Of a DNA stretch of 64,000 nucleotides, positions 47,071 to 55,390 are shown in pieces (the stretch's first letter is position 1; every line of letters starts with the position of its first letter). Location: NCBI RefSeq assembly GCF_024753255.1, contig NZ_JANUHA010000005.1:124001-188000 (forward strand), read 5' to 3'. A model generated the notes under the pieces. The model was not told where the DNA came from, searched no databases, and was given only the letters and a program-made list of their open reading frames with translations. The stretch comes from Massilia agri. Lineage in GTDB: Bacteria > Pseudomonadota > Gammaproteobacteria > Burkholderiales > Burkholderiaceae_D. Made by a program: the position numbers and the translations under genes.

Positions 47071-47919
47071 TCAGGCGCGGCGCTTGCGGCGCACGCCGCC
47101 CAGGCCCAGCATCGCAATGCCGAACAGGGACAGCGATGCCGGTTCCGGCACCATGACGATGTCCTCGATCGGCATGAAGTCGATGTCGAGCGTGGCGCCG
47201 AAGAAGTTCAGGTCGCCAAGCACCTCCAGGCTGAAGTCCAGCTTGCGGTCGCGCAGCAGGGAGGCCAGCAGGTCCCGGTCGTCGGCCAGCGAGCCGCCGA
47301 GAACGATCTCGCCGGTGTAGTCGGTGGTGACGATGCGGTTCTGGTACTGCTTCTGGACGATGGTCGTGACCTGCTGGCAGTTCGCGGTGCCTTGCTCCCA
47401 CTGCGTTTTCAGGCAACTCACGTTCGTGTTGTTCTTCACATACTTGACGCTCGTCGACTCGATATAAGTCCGGCTCGGGACGATGTCATCGCTCTTTATT
47501 TCCGTGGTCGCGCCGGAATAGTCCGCACCGCCAAAGGAAAGCTTGACCGACTCCTTTTCGCCCATGCCGGTGCGCGGCATGGTGACCGTGGTGGTGACGG
47601 TGTCCGTAAAGGTGCGGCCGGCCTGTCTGGAGCCTGGGCTGCCGCTCGCCTGGCGTACGGTCACGGGCGCCGAATTGACGCTTTCGCCGGTGGTGTAGGG
47701 AATCACGTCGCCGTCGTCGATGAAGAGGAAGGAGAATTTCAGGCTGCTGACGGCGAAGTTCTTTGGCAGGAAGGACGCGTCGAAGCTGCCCTGGTAGCCG
47801 CCTTGGCTCATATAGGAGGGAAGGCCGGTGGCCTGCAGCGTGAGCGGCACGGCCATGGCAGGGGTGGCGCCGAGGGCGAGGAGGGCCATCACGGTGTTGA
47901 GGCGGTTTCGGAGCTTCAT
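47071..47919 (-). CDS. PEP-CTERM sorting domain protein
   Basis: A 282-residue exported protein from ATG 47919 behind AAAGGAAAAACC. Signal peptide: VMALLALGATPAMA-VP. The C-terminus VPEPASLSLFGIAMLGLG followed by RRKRRA is a textbook PEP-CTERM signal: the PEP motif, a membrane span and an Arg-rich tail. It is recognised by an EpsH/exosortase in exopolysaccharide-producing bacteria. No exosortase is in the window. The mature part (SYMSQGGYQGSFDASFLP, TDTVTTTVTMPRTG) shows no known enzyme domain. Confidence 0.9.
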   Translation of the reverse strand: MKLRNRLNTVMALLALGATPAMAVPLTLQATGLPSYMSQGGYQGSFDASFLPKNFAVSSLKFSFLFIDDGDVIPYTTGESVNSAPVTVRQASGSPGSRQAGRTFTDTVTTTVTMPRTGMGEKESVKLSFGGADYSGATTEIKSDDIVPSRTYIESTSVKYVKNNTNVSCLKTQWEQGTANCQQVTTIVQKQYQNRIVTTDYTGEIVLGGSLADDRDLLASLLRDRKLDFSLEVLGDLNFFGATLDIDFMPIEDIVMVPEPASLSLFGIAMLGLGGVRRKRRA

Positions 47920-48180
47920 GGTTTTTCCTTTGTGGTCACAACAGTAGCAGTAAGAAATTGACAAATTTGATTGTTGTCTATAGAGAGCAATACTTGTGCC
48001 ATGGAAAAAATCCCAGCCAAATCAAGGGCATGTATTGACGACGCGAGCGGACTGTCAAGTTTCTCGACAGTTTTCGTAGGTTGCACAATTGAAATTTGTG
48101 TCCGCGCCGTCCAAAACCGATACTGATAAGATAACGTTGCCATTTCATCTTCTTCTTCATACTTATCCGGAGGGACGTTC

Positions 48181-49062
48181 ATGAAAGACCTGATCTCGGA
48201 CGGCGAAAGCCTGCTCGCCACCAGCGCATTCGATAACGGCGTCGACCGCCGCGTCTTCCTGAAAGCGGCCGTCGGCAGCGGCTTCGCCGTGGCGGCGCTG
48301 CCGGTGGTGGCCCAGACGCAGATCCAGACCAGTACCGACGGCCTGGACGCGGCCGACCACATCGTCGTCGTGGGTGGCCAGGACGTGCCGGTCTACCGCG
48401 CCCAGCCCAAGGACCGCACCAACCTGCCGGTGGTGCTGGTGATCTCCGAGATCTTCGGCGTGCACGAGCACATCAAGGACGTGGTGCGCCGTTTCGCCAA
48501 GGCCGGCTACCTGGCCCTGGCGCCCGACCTGTTCGTGCGCCAGGGCGATGCCACCAAGACCCCGATGCCGGAGCTGATGAAGAACATCGTCGCCAAGGTG
48601 CCGGACGCCCAGGTCATGAACGACCTGGACACTATCGTGAAGTGGATCAAACAGCGCGGCGGCAACACCGACAAGCTGGGCATCACCGGCTTCTGCTGGG
48701 GCGGGCGCATCACCTGGCTGTACGCGGCCCACAATCCGGACGTGAAGGCCGGCGTGGCCTGGTATGGCCGCCTGGTCGGCGAGACCAATCCGCTGCAGCC
48801 GAAGCAGCCGATCGATGTGGCCCAGGGCCTGAAGGTGCCGGTGCTGGGCCTCTACGGCGCCAAGGACACCGGCATCCCGCTGGATTCGGTGGAGCGCATG
48901 CGCAAGGCCCTCGATTCGGGCAACAGCCGCTCGCAGATCCACGTGTACCCGAACTCCGGCCACGCCTTCCATGCCGACTACCGTCCGAGCTTCAATGCCG
49001 ACGACGCCAAGGACGGCTGGAGCAAGACGCTGAACTGGTTCGCCAGGAACGGCGTCGCCTGA
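48181..49062 (+). CDS. Dienelactone hydrolase family protein, exported
   Basis: A 293-residue alpha/beta-hydrolase. The N-terminus has an Arg-Arg plus hydrophobic stretch (DRRVFLKAAVGSGFAVAALP) that resembles a Tat signal. The DLH core has the nucleophile Cys in LGITGFCWGGRITWLYA, as in dienelactone hydrolases, with the Asp in YGAKDTGIP and the His in PNSGHAFHADYRP. Related bacterial enzymes hydrolyse small lactones or esters; the substrate is not known. Upstream 260 bp is AT-rich and contains TTGACA with TATAGA at 15-bp spacing (47958-47984), a weak candidate promoter. Confidence 0.88.
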   Translation: MKDLISDGESLLATSAFDNGVDRRVFLKAAVGSGFAVAALPVVAQTQIQTSTDGLDAADHIVVVGGQDVPVYRAQPKDRTNLPVVLVISEIFGVHEHIKDVVRRFAKAGYLALAPDLFVRQGDATKTPMPELMKNIVAKVPDAQVMNDLDTIVKWIKQRGGNTDKLGITGFCWGGRITWLYAAHNPDVKAGVAWYGRLVGETNPLQPKQPIDVAQGLKVPVLGLYGAKDTGIPLDSVERMRKALDSGNSRSQIHVYPNSGHAFHADYRPSFNADDAKDGWSKTLNWFARNGVA

Positions 49063-49181
49063 TTCCCGGGCCAACTGGACTTGCACAGCGGCGGGGCCGG
49101 ACAGGTTACAATGTCCGGTTTGCGGCGCGAATGATTTGTCATTCGCAGTTGTGAAGCAAGTCCAGAACAAGAGGCTTCCAA

Positions 49182-49955
49182 ATCGACCCCATCCTGAGTT
49201 CCATCCTGCTGGCGACCCTCGTCGCCGGCGTCGTCAGCATTACCGGCGCTGCCGTGTTTTCGTTCGCGCTGCTGTCGAAGGTGGTGGAACGGATGGTCAG
49301 CCTCTCGGTCGGCATCATGCTGGCCACCTCGCTGCTGCACGCGCTGCCGGAAGCCTTCGACTCCGGCGCCGACGTGCGCAGCCTGTTCGCGACCCTGCTG
49401 GGCGGCCTGCTGGCCTTCTTCGTGCTGGAAAAGCTGGCGATCCTGCGCCACTCCCACCACCACGAGGGTGACGGCCACCACCATGCCCACGGCCACGACG
49501 CCCACCAGGCCGGCAAGTCGGGCTGGATGATCCTGCTCGGCGACGCGATGCACAACTTCACCGACGGCATCCTGATCGCCGCCGCCTTCCTGGCCAACCC
49601 GGAACTGGGCATCGTGACGGCCCTGGCCATCGTCGCCCACGAGATCCCGCAGGAGATCGGCGACTTCATCGTGCTGCTCAATGCCGGCTTCTCGCGCCTG
49701 CGCGCCTACGTCTTCAACCTCCTGTGCAGCCTGATGTCGGTGCTGGGCGGCCTGCTCGGCTACTTCACCCTCGACAGCGCCAGCGGCCTGATTCCCTATG
49801 TGCTGGTGTTCGCGTCCTCGGGTTTCATCTACATCGCGGTCAGCGACCTGATGCCGCAGATGCAACGCCGCGCCACCGTGCGCGAATCGGTGCCGCAGGT
49901 ACTGCTGATCGCGCTGGGCGTGGCGATCGTCGTCGCCCTCAATCACGCCAACTAA
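49182..49955 (+). CDS. ZIP family divalent metal (zinc) transporter
   Basis: Eight-span ZIP transporter, about 257 residues if it starts at 49182. Signature helices: HNFTDGILIAAAF (helix 4, about residue 124) and HEIPQEIGDFIVLLN (helix 5, about residue 153), both with metal-binding His/Asp. A cytosolic loop is His-rich (HSHHHEGDGHHHAHGHD). The first helix (ILSSILLATLVAGVVSITGA) is in frame upstream of the GTG at 49254, but no ATG/GTG/TTG precedes it; ATC at 49182, 7 bases after AAGAGG, is the most likely start, an unusual one. It neighbours a Zur-type dyad, a ZnuD-like receptor and Zur, so zinc uptake is likely. Confidence 0.85.
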   Translation: MDPILSSILLATLVAGVVSITGAAVFSFALLSKVVERMVSLSVGIMLATSLLHALPEAFDSGADVRSLFATLLGGLLAFFVLEKLAILRHSHHHEGDGHHHAHGHDAHQAGKSGWMILLGDAMHNFTDGILIAAAFLANPELGIVTALAIVAHEIPQEIGDFIVLLNAGFSRLRAYVFNLLCSLMSVLGGLLGYFTLDSASGLIPYVLVFASSGFIYIAVSDLMPQMQRRATVRESVPQVLLIALGVAIVVALNHAN

Positions 49956-50017
49956 GCACGCCAACCAAGCACGCTTGCTGATTTCGATGTATTTTCCTCG
50001 ATCTCAGTTTGCGTGTT

Positions 50018-50039
50018 TAATGATAATGACTTATCATTA
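50018..50039. promoter_or_regulatory. Zur/Fur-like dyad upstream of the ZnuD-like gene
   Basis: Arms TAATGATAA (50018-50026) and TTATCATTA (50031-50039) are exact inverted copies separated by TGAC. It lies 30 bp before the receptor start codon in an AT-rich stretch. The motif class (TGATAAT-like inverted repeats) belongs to Fur-family operators, and a Zur-like gene is 2.6 kb away. Binding by Zur is inferred. Confidence 0.6.
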
Positions 50040-50069
50040 CCGCAGCTCATCGTCATAGGAAGCCGTTCC

Positions 50070-52160
50070 ATGTCCGTTCGCACCCTTCAACGCACGCCGC
50101 TCGCGCTGGCGATCCTGTTCGCTTTTGCTCCTGTCGTCCACGCACAGACCGATTCCACCCGCCTGAAGACCGACCCGGACAGCGTGCCGACCGTCGTGGT
50201 CTCGGCCAGCACCCTGGGCGTGCTGGAAGACGACATGATCACCCCCGTGACCTCGCTCTCCGGCGGCGCCCTGGTGCGGGCACGCGAATCGACCATCGGC
50301 GAAACCCTGGCCAACCAGCCGGGCATCACCTCGAGCCACTTCGGCGCCGGCGCCAGCCGTCCGGTGATCCGCGGCATGGACGGCCCGCGCGTGAAGATCC
50401 TGTCCGACGGCGCCGAAGTGCAGGACGCCTCGACCATCAGTCCGGACCACGCCGTCGGCTTCGAGCCCGTCCTGGCCGAGCGCATCGAAGTGCTGCGCGG
50501 CCCCTCGGCGCTGGCTTATGGCGGCGGCGCCGTGGGCGGCGTCGTCAATATCCTGGACCGCAAGATCCCGACCAGGATGCCCGAGAAGCCGATCGAGGGC
50601 AGCATGGAAGTGCGCGCGAACTCGGTGGCGCGCGAGAAGACCGGCGCTTTCGAGGTGACCGGCGGCGCCGGCAACATCGCCGTGCATGCCGAAGGCGTCA
50701 AGCGCGATGCCGGCGACTACCGCGTCGGCAAGGACTGGAATGAAGGCCGCCGCGTCAACGGCAGCTACAAGGAAACCGAGAGCGGCACCGTGGGCCTCTC
50801 GTGGGTGGGCGAGCGCGGCTACATCGGCGCGGCCTACACCAAGGAACGCACCGAATACGGCATCCCCGGCCACAACCACGAGTTCGCAAGCTGCCACCCG
50901 CATGGCGACCACCTGCACTGCGGCGGCCATGGCCACGAGGAGGAGGAAGAGGAAGGCCACGACCACGATCACGAACACGAGCATGGCGAGGAGGTGCCGG
51001 TCGTGAAGCTCGACAGCGACCGCTGGGACGTGCGTGGCGAATACCGTAACCCGATGGCCGGCATCACCAAGGCCCGCCTGCGCGCTTCCTTCACCGACTA
51101 CCGCCATGACGAACTCGAAGAGGGCGTGGTCTCCACCAGCTTCCTGAACAAGGGCCATGACGTGCGCGTCGAGATGGAGCACGCGCCGGTCGGCGGCGTG
51201 CGCGGCGTCTTCGGCCTGCAGACCACCCGCCGCGACTTCAACACCATCGGCGAGGAAGCCTATGTGCCGCCGACCGTCACGAAGAAGCACGCGGCCTTCC
51301 TGACCGAGGAATACAAGCTGGACAACTGGCGCTTCGAAGCGGGCCTGCGCCACGAATGGCAGGACATCAAGGTCGATAGCGCCACCGTGAAGGACACCGA
51401 CGCGCGCGGCACCTCGGTGGCTTTGGGCGCGGTCTGGAAATTCCAGCCCCAGTATTCCCTGCGCGCCGGCATCTCGCGCAGCCACCGCCTGCCGACCGCC
51501 GAGGAACTGTACGCGGACGGCGTGCACCTGGCCACCGCGACCTACGAGATCGGCAACCAGGACCTGGGCAAGGAAACCTCGAACAATATCGACGTCACCC
51601 TGCGCAAGTTCGAGGGCGACACCACCTTCTCGCTGAGCGCCTTCCACAACCGCGTCGACAACTACATCTATGCGCACACGCTGGACGACCACGAAGGCTT
51701 CCAGCTGGTGGAATACGCCCAGCGCGACGCCACCTTCACGGGTCTCGAAGGCGAAGTGCGCCACAAGTTCTCGAACATCGTCGAGGGCACGCTGTTCGGC
51801 GACATGGTGCGCGCCCGTTTCGACAATGCGGGCGAGGGAAGCCGCAACATCCCGCGCATCCCCGCCCACCGCATCGGCGCGCGTGTGAATGCGGACTGGC
51901 AGTCCTGGCACGGCATGGTGGAAGTGGTCCGCGTCGGCAAGCAGGACCGGGTCGGCGATTTCGAAGAGCGCACGGGCGGCTACAACATGGTCAACCTGGG
52001 CGGCCACTACACGACCCGCATCGGCGGCGTGCCGGCGCAGATCTACGCCCGCATCAACAACCTGACGGACCAGCTGGCCTTCAGCCACACGTCCTTCATC
52101 AAGGAAGCGGCGCCGCTCCCGGGCCGTAACATCACGGCAGGGTTGCGCTTCGTCTTCTGA
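50070..52160 (+). CDS. znuD: TonB-dependent zinc receptor, ZnuD-like
   Basis: A 696-residue outer-membrane receptor from ATG 50070 behind AGGAAGCC. Signal peptide: LALAILFAFAPVVHA-QT. The TonB box region TVVVSAST is followed by the plug domain (IGETLANQPGITSSHFGAGA, GMDGPRVKILSDGAEVQD, VLRGPSALAYGGGAVGGVVN) and the barrel ending in AGLRFVF. An extracellular loop at about residues 267-310 is extremely His/Glu-rich (HGDHLHCGGHGHEEEEEE, HDHDHEHEHGEE), a hallmark of zinc receptor ZnuD. It is preceded by a Fur/Zur-like dyad and coupled to a MerC-domain gene by a one-base overlap. Confidence 0.88.
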   Translation: MSVRTLQRTPLALAILFAFAPVVHAQTDSTRLKTDPDSVPTVVVSASTLGVLEDDMITPVTSLSGGALVRARESTIGETLANQPGITSSHFGAGASRPVIRGMDGPRVKILSDGAEVQDASTISPDHAVGFEPVLAERIEVLRGPSALAYGGGAVGGVVNILDRKIPTRMPEKPIEGSMEVRANSVAREKTGAFEVTGGAGNIAVHAEGVKRDAGDYRVGKDWNEGRRVNGSYKETESGTVGLSWVGERGYIGAAYTKERTEYGIPGHNHEFASCHPHGDHLHCGGHGHEEEEEEGHDHDHEHEHGEEVPVVKLDSDRWDVRGEYRNPMAGITKARLRASFTDYRHDELEEGVVSTSFLNKGHDVRVEMEHAPVGGVRGVFGLQTTRRDFNTIGEEAYVPPTVTKKHAAFLTEEYKLDNWRFEAGLRHEWQDIKVDSATVKDTDARGTSVALGAVWKFQPQYSLRAGISRSHRLPTAEELYADGVHLATATYEIGNQDLGKETSNNIDVTLRKFEGDTTFSLSAFHNRVDNYIYAHTLDDHEGFQLVEYAQRDATFTGLEGEVRHKFSNIVEGTLFGDMVRARFDNAGEGSRNIPRIPAHRIGARVNADWQSWHGMVEVVRVGKQDRVGDFEERTGGYNMVNLGGHYTTRIGGVPAQIYARINNLTDQLAFSHTSFIKEAAPLPGRNITAGLRFVF

Positions 52161-52549
52161 TGGTGATGAAGAACCTGATCCGCTTCGCCGACTACGCCGG
52201 CATGGCGGCATCCGCGCTGTGCCTCGTGCACTGCCTCGCGATGCCGCTGCTGCTGGCGGCCTTTCCGCTGCTGGGACTGGGTGGGGAGCATCACGCCCTG
52301 CACGATGCGCTGCTGCTGGGCGTGACGGCGCCGGTCTTGCTGGCGCTGGTGCCGGGCTACCTGAAGCACCGCGACCCGGTGGCACTAATGCTCGGCGTGG
52401 CGGGGCTGGTGTGCTTCCTGGTGGCCGTGTTCGTGCTGGGGCCGCGGATCGGCGAGATGGCGGAGACGGTGGGCGCGGTGGTCAGCAGCGTGCTGCTGCT
52501 GGGCGCGCATCTGCGCAACCACCGCTATTGCAAGGATTGCCGTTCGTAG
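52160..52549 (+). CDS. MerC domain-containing membrane protein
   Basis: A 129-residue protein with four membrane spans and the MerC pattern: Cys residues in the first helix (ASALCLVHCLAMPLLLAA), and His-containing loops GGEHHALHD and HLRNHRYCKDCRS at the end. MerC family proteins move Hg2+ inward; in betaproteobacterial loci next to ZnuD and Zur, the family is likely linked to zinc. The ATG overlaps the znuD stop (TGATGG). The stop codon TAG and the last two codons lie within a palindromic repeat, whose other arm encodes the end of zur. Confidence 0.82.
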   Translation: MVMKNLIRFADYAGMAASALCLVHCLAMPLLLAAFPLLGLGGEHHALHDALLLGVTAPVLLALVPGYLKHRDPVALMLGVAGLVCFLVAVFVLGPRIGEMAETVGAVVSSVLLLGAHLRNHRYCKDCRS

Positions 52550-52654
52550 GGTGGTCGGGTTCCCCGACCGCGCGTTCAACACGCGGATGCGTGGTAGCGA
52601 CTCATTCTTTAGCTGAACGCGCGGTCGGCAGAGCCGACCACCCTACGAACGGCA
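52538..52654. repeat. GTAGGGTGG-type palindromic element, copy B, with extended arms
   Basis: The core element spans 52546-52646. The inverted repeat extends to TGCCGTTCGTAGGGTGG at the left and CCACCCTACGAACGGCA at the right. The TAG stops of merC (52547-52549) and zur (complement of 52643-52645) both lie in the arms, so both proteins end Cys-Arg-Ser. The inner pair GCGCGTTCAA / TGAACGCGC is shared with copies A and C. It probably serves as a shared 3-prime hairpin. Confidence 0.85.
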
Positions 52655-53014
52655 GTTGCTGCACAAGCCGTACAAGGTCAACTCGTGCGATTCCAGCACG
52701 AAGCCATCCGGCGTCAGCTTCTGCATATCCCCCGGGCAGGCATGCACCTCGTACACCTTGTCGCAGGCGCGGCAATGGAAGTGATGGTGGTGCCCGTGCC
52801 CGGCGATTTCATAACGGTCGCCCCCACCCGGCAGCGACACCGTGGTGATCTCGCCCGCCTCCAGCATCGACTTGATGTTGCGGTAGACCGTGGCCAGGCC
52901 CATGCCCGGCACCGCTCCTTGCGCGTGTTCGAGGATTTCCTGCGGGGCGAGCGGGCGGCCGGCGTCGGCCATCGACTGGTGGATCGCCTTGCGCTGCCGT
53001 GTGTTGCGTTCCAT
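52643..53014 (-). CDS. zur: Fur family regulator, Zur-like
   Basis: A 123-residue Fur-family protein. The winged helix (1-80) has GMGLATVYRNIKSMLEAGEI; the dimerisation/metal domain has the His-rich GHGHHHHFHC followed by CRAC and a C-terminal CSNC, a structural zinc site. Genomic neighbours (ZIP transporter, ZnuD-like receptor, MerC protein) and the dyad at 50018 make a zinc-responsive Zur role more likely than iron Fur, but this is context inference. It is convergent with merC across the shared palindrome and 8 bp downstream of the coiled-coil gene. Confidence 0.8.
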   Translation of the reverse strand: MERNTRQRKAIHQSMADAGRPLAPQEILEHAQGAVPGMGLATVYRNIKSMLEAGEITTVSLPGGGDRYEIAGHGHHHHFHCRACDKVYEVHACPGDMQKLTPDGFVLESHELTLYGLCSNCRS

Positions 53015-53022
53015 GGCTTACC

Positions 53023-53592
53023 CTATTTCTTCGCGCGCAGGGATTCGAGCTCGGCGCGCAGGGCGCTGCGCTCGGCATAGGACTTGTCGAGCTGGCCGCG
53101 CAGGGTCTTGAGTTCGGACTCGAAGTTGTCGCGTGCCGTGGCGGCGCCGACCAGTTCCATTTCGGCGGCCAGGCGCGCATCGGATTCGGCCGCCTGGGCC
53201 GCGACGTTGCGCTCGAGCTGGGCGCGCAGCTCGGTCAGCTGGCGGTCCTTGCCGTCGATGGCCAGCTGGTCCTTCGCCTTGCTGACCAGGGCGTCGGCCG
53301 CCACCTTGCGCGCGTCGCGCAGCTCGGTGTTCAGGCGCTCGATCTCGGCTTCCAGCTCGCTCGAGGCGGCCAGGGCCTGGTCGCGCGCGGCCTCCAGCTC
53401 GGCGCTGGTCTCGCGCAGCTCTTCCGCCTCGGATTCCAGCTGGGCCAGCGCTTCGCGCGCCGGCGCGGCGGTCTGCTCGGCCACCTGCTGGACCCAGCTG
53501 GAGAGCGCAGTGGCCACCGCTTCCGGAATCTCCGGCAGCGCCACGGCATTGTCTTTTGTTTCTGCGTTATCGTTCATTGCGTTCTTCTTCAT
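53023..53592 (-). CDS. Coiled-coil protein of unknown function
   Basis: A 189-residue acidic protein, almost entirely alpha-helical coiled coil from about residue 45 to the end (EALAQLESEAEELRETSAEL; ELRAQLERNVAAQ; SYAERSALRAELESLRAKK). The N-terminal 40 residues (DNAVALPEIPEAVATALSSW) have no recognised domain. No signal peptide or membrane span. It resembles the coiled-coil part of KfrA-like proteins but lacks a clear DNA-binding segment. An alternative start is the ATG at 53577. It lies between zur and the sulfurtransferase gene on the same strand with 8-10 bp gaps, so it may be cotranscribed. Confidence 0.65.
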   Translation of the reverse strand: MKKNAMNDNAETKDNAVALPEIPEAVATALSSWVQQVAEQTAAPAREALAQLESEAEELRETSAELEAARDQALAASSELEAEIERLNTELRDARKVAADALVSKAKDQLAIDGKDRQLTELRAQLERNVAAQAAESDARLAAEMELVGAATARDNFESELKTLRGQLDKSYAERSALRAELESLRAKK

Positions 53593-53602
53593 GTGCCGCC
53601 TC

Positions 53603-54457
53603 TCAGGCCGGGCCGGTGGCGATCGGGCGGGTGGGATTGCTGACCCATTCGCTCCACGATCCCGGGTACAGGGCGGCGCCGGGCAGGCCGGCGATTTCCA
53701 TCGCCAGCAGGTTGTGGCAGGCGGTCACGCCGGAGCCGCACTGCATGATGGCTTGTTCCGGGCGTTCCACCAGCCTGGTGAAATCGGCGCGCAGGGCGTC
53801 GGCGTCCTTGAAGCGGCCGTCCGCCTGCAGGTTGTCCTTGAAAAAACGGTTCTTCGCGCCGGGGATATGACCGCCGACCGGATCGATGGTTTCGTTCTCG
53901 CCGCGGAAGCGGTCGGCCGCGCGCGCATCGATCACGGTGCGCTCGCCGTTCTGGAGGTTCAGCATGACGTCGACCACGGTCACGGTCGGCACGAAGGGCG
54001 CGCGCACGGTGATGTTCCCGCGCGGCTTGGCTGGCGCCTCGGTGGACAGGGGCTGGCCGAGCGACTGCCAGGCCGCCATGCCGCCGTCGAGCACCGCGAC
54101 CGCTTCGTGGCCGAGCCAGCGCAGCAGCCACCACAGGCGCGCGGCGAACATGCCGCCGTGGGCGTCGTAGGCCACCACCTGGGAGTCGTCGTTGACGCCC
54201 CAGCCGCGCAGGGTCTCGATCAGGGCCTCTTTCTCGGGCAGCGGATGGCGGCCGCGGAAGACGCCGTCGGCGCCGCGCTTGGCGCCCGACAGCTGGGTCT
54301 CGATGTCGCCGAACACGGCGCCGGGCAGATGGCCGATGGCATAGCCTTCGCGGCCGGCCGCCAGGTTCGTCAGGTCGTGGCGGCAGTCGACCACCACGAT
54401 GTTCGGGTCACCAATGCGTTCGGCAAGGTCGGCGGCGCTGATCAGGGTTGTGTACAT
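53603..54457 (-). CDS. Sulfurtransferase (two rhodanese domains)
   Basis: A 284-residue protein with two rhodanese domains. The first (1-140) is inactive: GGMFAARLWWLLRWLGH with no Cys loop. The second (150-280) has the active loop MQCGSGVTACHNLLAM, whose six-residue CGSGVT loop is typical of 3-mercaptopyruvate sulfurtransferases (SseA-type), as opposed to thiosulfate-specific CRKGVT. It transfers sulfur to cyanide or thiols. It is 10 bp upstream of the coiled-coil gene in the same direction and 9 bp downstream of the EamA transporter. Confidence 0.9.
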   Translation of the reverse strand: MYTTLISAADLAERIGDPNIVVVDCRHDLTNLAAGREGYAIGHLPGAVFGDIETQLSGAKRGADGVFRGRHPLPEKEALIETLRGWGVNDDSQVVAYDAHGGMFAARLWWLLRWLGHEAVAVLDGGMAAWQSLGQPLSTEAPAKPRGNITVRAPFVPTVTVVDVMLNLQNGERTVIDARAADRFRGENETIDPVGGHIPGAKNRFFKDNLQADGRFKDADALRADFTRLVERPEQAIMQCGSGVTACHNLLAMEIAGLPGAALYPGSWSEWVSNPTRPIATGPA

Positions 54458-54466
54458 GAAGTCTCC

Positions 54467-55387
54467 TCAGGTTTCGCTGGCGATCGGGTCGGTATCCTTG
54501 ACCACGGCGCCCTTGGACGTGCTGCGTGTATTGTAGAACGTCGCGGCGATGCCGGACGCGAGGATGACGCCGATGCCCAGCCACACATGCCAGTCGAAGG
54601 TGTCGCCCCACAGCGCCAGGCCCCACAGGCTGGAGAATACGATGCCGGTGTACTGCAGGTTGGCGACCACCAGCACCTTGCCGACGCGGTAGGCGCGCGT
54701 CATCGCCATTTGCGCCATCAGGGCCGTGATGCCGATACCGAGCAGCAGCAGGCCACTGCCCGGCGTATGGCTCTGGAACACGGCGTCCTTCGGGCCGTCG
54801 CCCAGCAGCGTGCCGGCCAGGCCCGCCAGCGCCGTGGTGAGCGAGAAGTAGAACACCACGCGGTATTCCGGCTCGCCCATCTGGCCGAGCTTACGCACCT
54901 GCATATACGCCATGGCCGAAATCACGGACGAGCACACGCCGGCCAGGCCGCCCAGCCACTGATTGGACTCGAACGCCGGCTGCAGCACCAGGGTCACGCC
55001 GAAGAAGCTCATGGCGATGGCCAGCACCAGCGGCCATTCCGGCATCTTGGTCCCGCGCCACCAGCCGACGCCGAACATGAAGGCCGCGATCCAGATCGGC
55101 GCCATGTAGTTGAGGGTGACGGCGGTCGCCAGGGGCAGGCGGGTGATCGCGAAGAACCACAGCCACAGCGAGATCACGCCGACCGCGCTGCGCCAGAGGT
55201 GGGCTTTGGGGAAGACGGTCCGGAAGGTGCCGCCGCGGTGGCGGACGATCATGAAGAGCACCAGCGTGCCGATCAGGCCGCGGTACATCACGAGTTCGGA
55301 GGTGGAGTAGAACTCGGACGCCAGCTTCACGCCCGCGCCCATGGCGGCGAACGCGAAGCTGGCGAACAGCATCCAGAGTGACGCCAT
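54467..55387 (-). CDS. DMT superfamily (EamA) transporter
   Basis: A 306-residue membrane protein with ten helices formed by two EamA repeats. It starts MASLWMLFASFAFAAMGAGV and has the repeat borders IGTLVLFMIVRHRGG and MAPIWIAAFMFGVGW (first EamA), then LAGVCSSVISAMAYMQVRKL and LQYTGIVFSSLWGLALWGDT (second). Members move amino acids, sugars or drugs; the substrate is unknown. It is part of a tight minus-strand series with the sulfurtransferase and, 3 bp upstream, the Rieske oxygenase. Confidence 0.88.
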   Translation of the reverse strand: MASLWMLFASFAFAAMGAGVKLASEFYSTSELVMYRGLIGTLVLFMIVRHRGGTFRTVFPKAHLWRSAVGVISLWLWFFAITRLPLATAVTLNYMAPIWIAAFMFGVGWWRGTKMPEWPLVLAIAMSFFGVTLVLQPAFESNQWLGGLAGVCSSVISAMAYMQVRKLGQMGEPEYRVVFYFSLTTALAGLAGTLLGDGPKDAVFQSHTPGSGLLLLGIGITALMAQMAMTRAYRVGKVLVVANLQYTGIVFSSLWGLALWGDTFDWHVWLGIGVILASGIAATFYNTRSTSKGAVVKDTDPIASET

Positions 55388-55390
55388 CCC

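Noticed and set aside
47958-47984. TTGACA with TATAGA upstream of the dienelactone-hydrolase-like gene
   Set aside because: The spacing is 15 bp and the distance to the start codon about 200 bp, so it was mentioned under the gene but not listed as a promoter.
48055-48072. Inverted repeat ACTGTC / GACAGT upstream of the dienelactone-hydrolase-like gene
   Set aside because: The arms are only 6 bp with a 9-bp loop, and there is no further support.
50037-52385. 782-residue open frame antisense to the ZnuD-like receptor
   Set aside because: Same shadow effect: no family character, no start signal, and it overlaps a well-supported receptor gene entirely.
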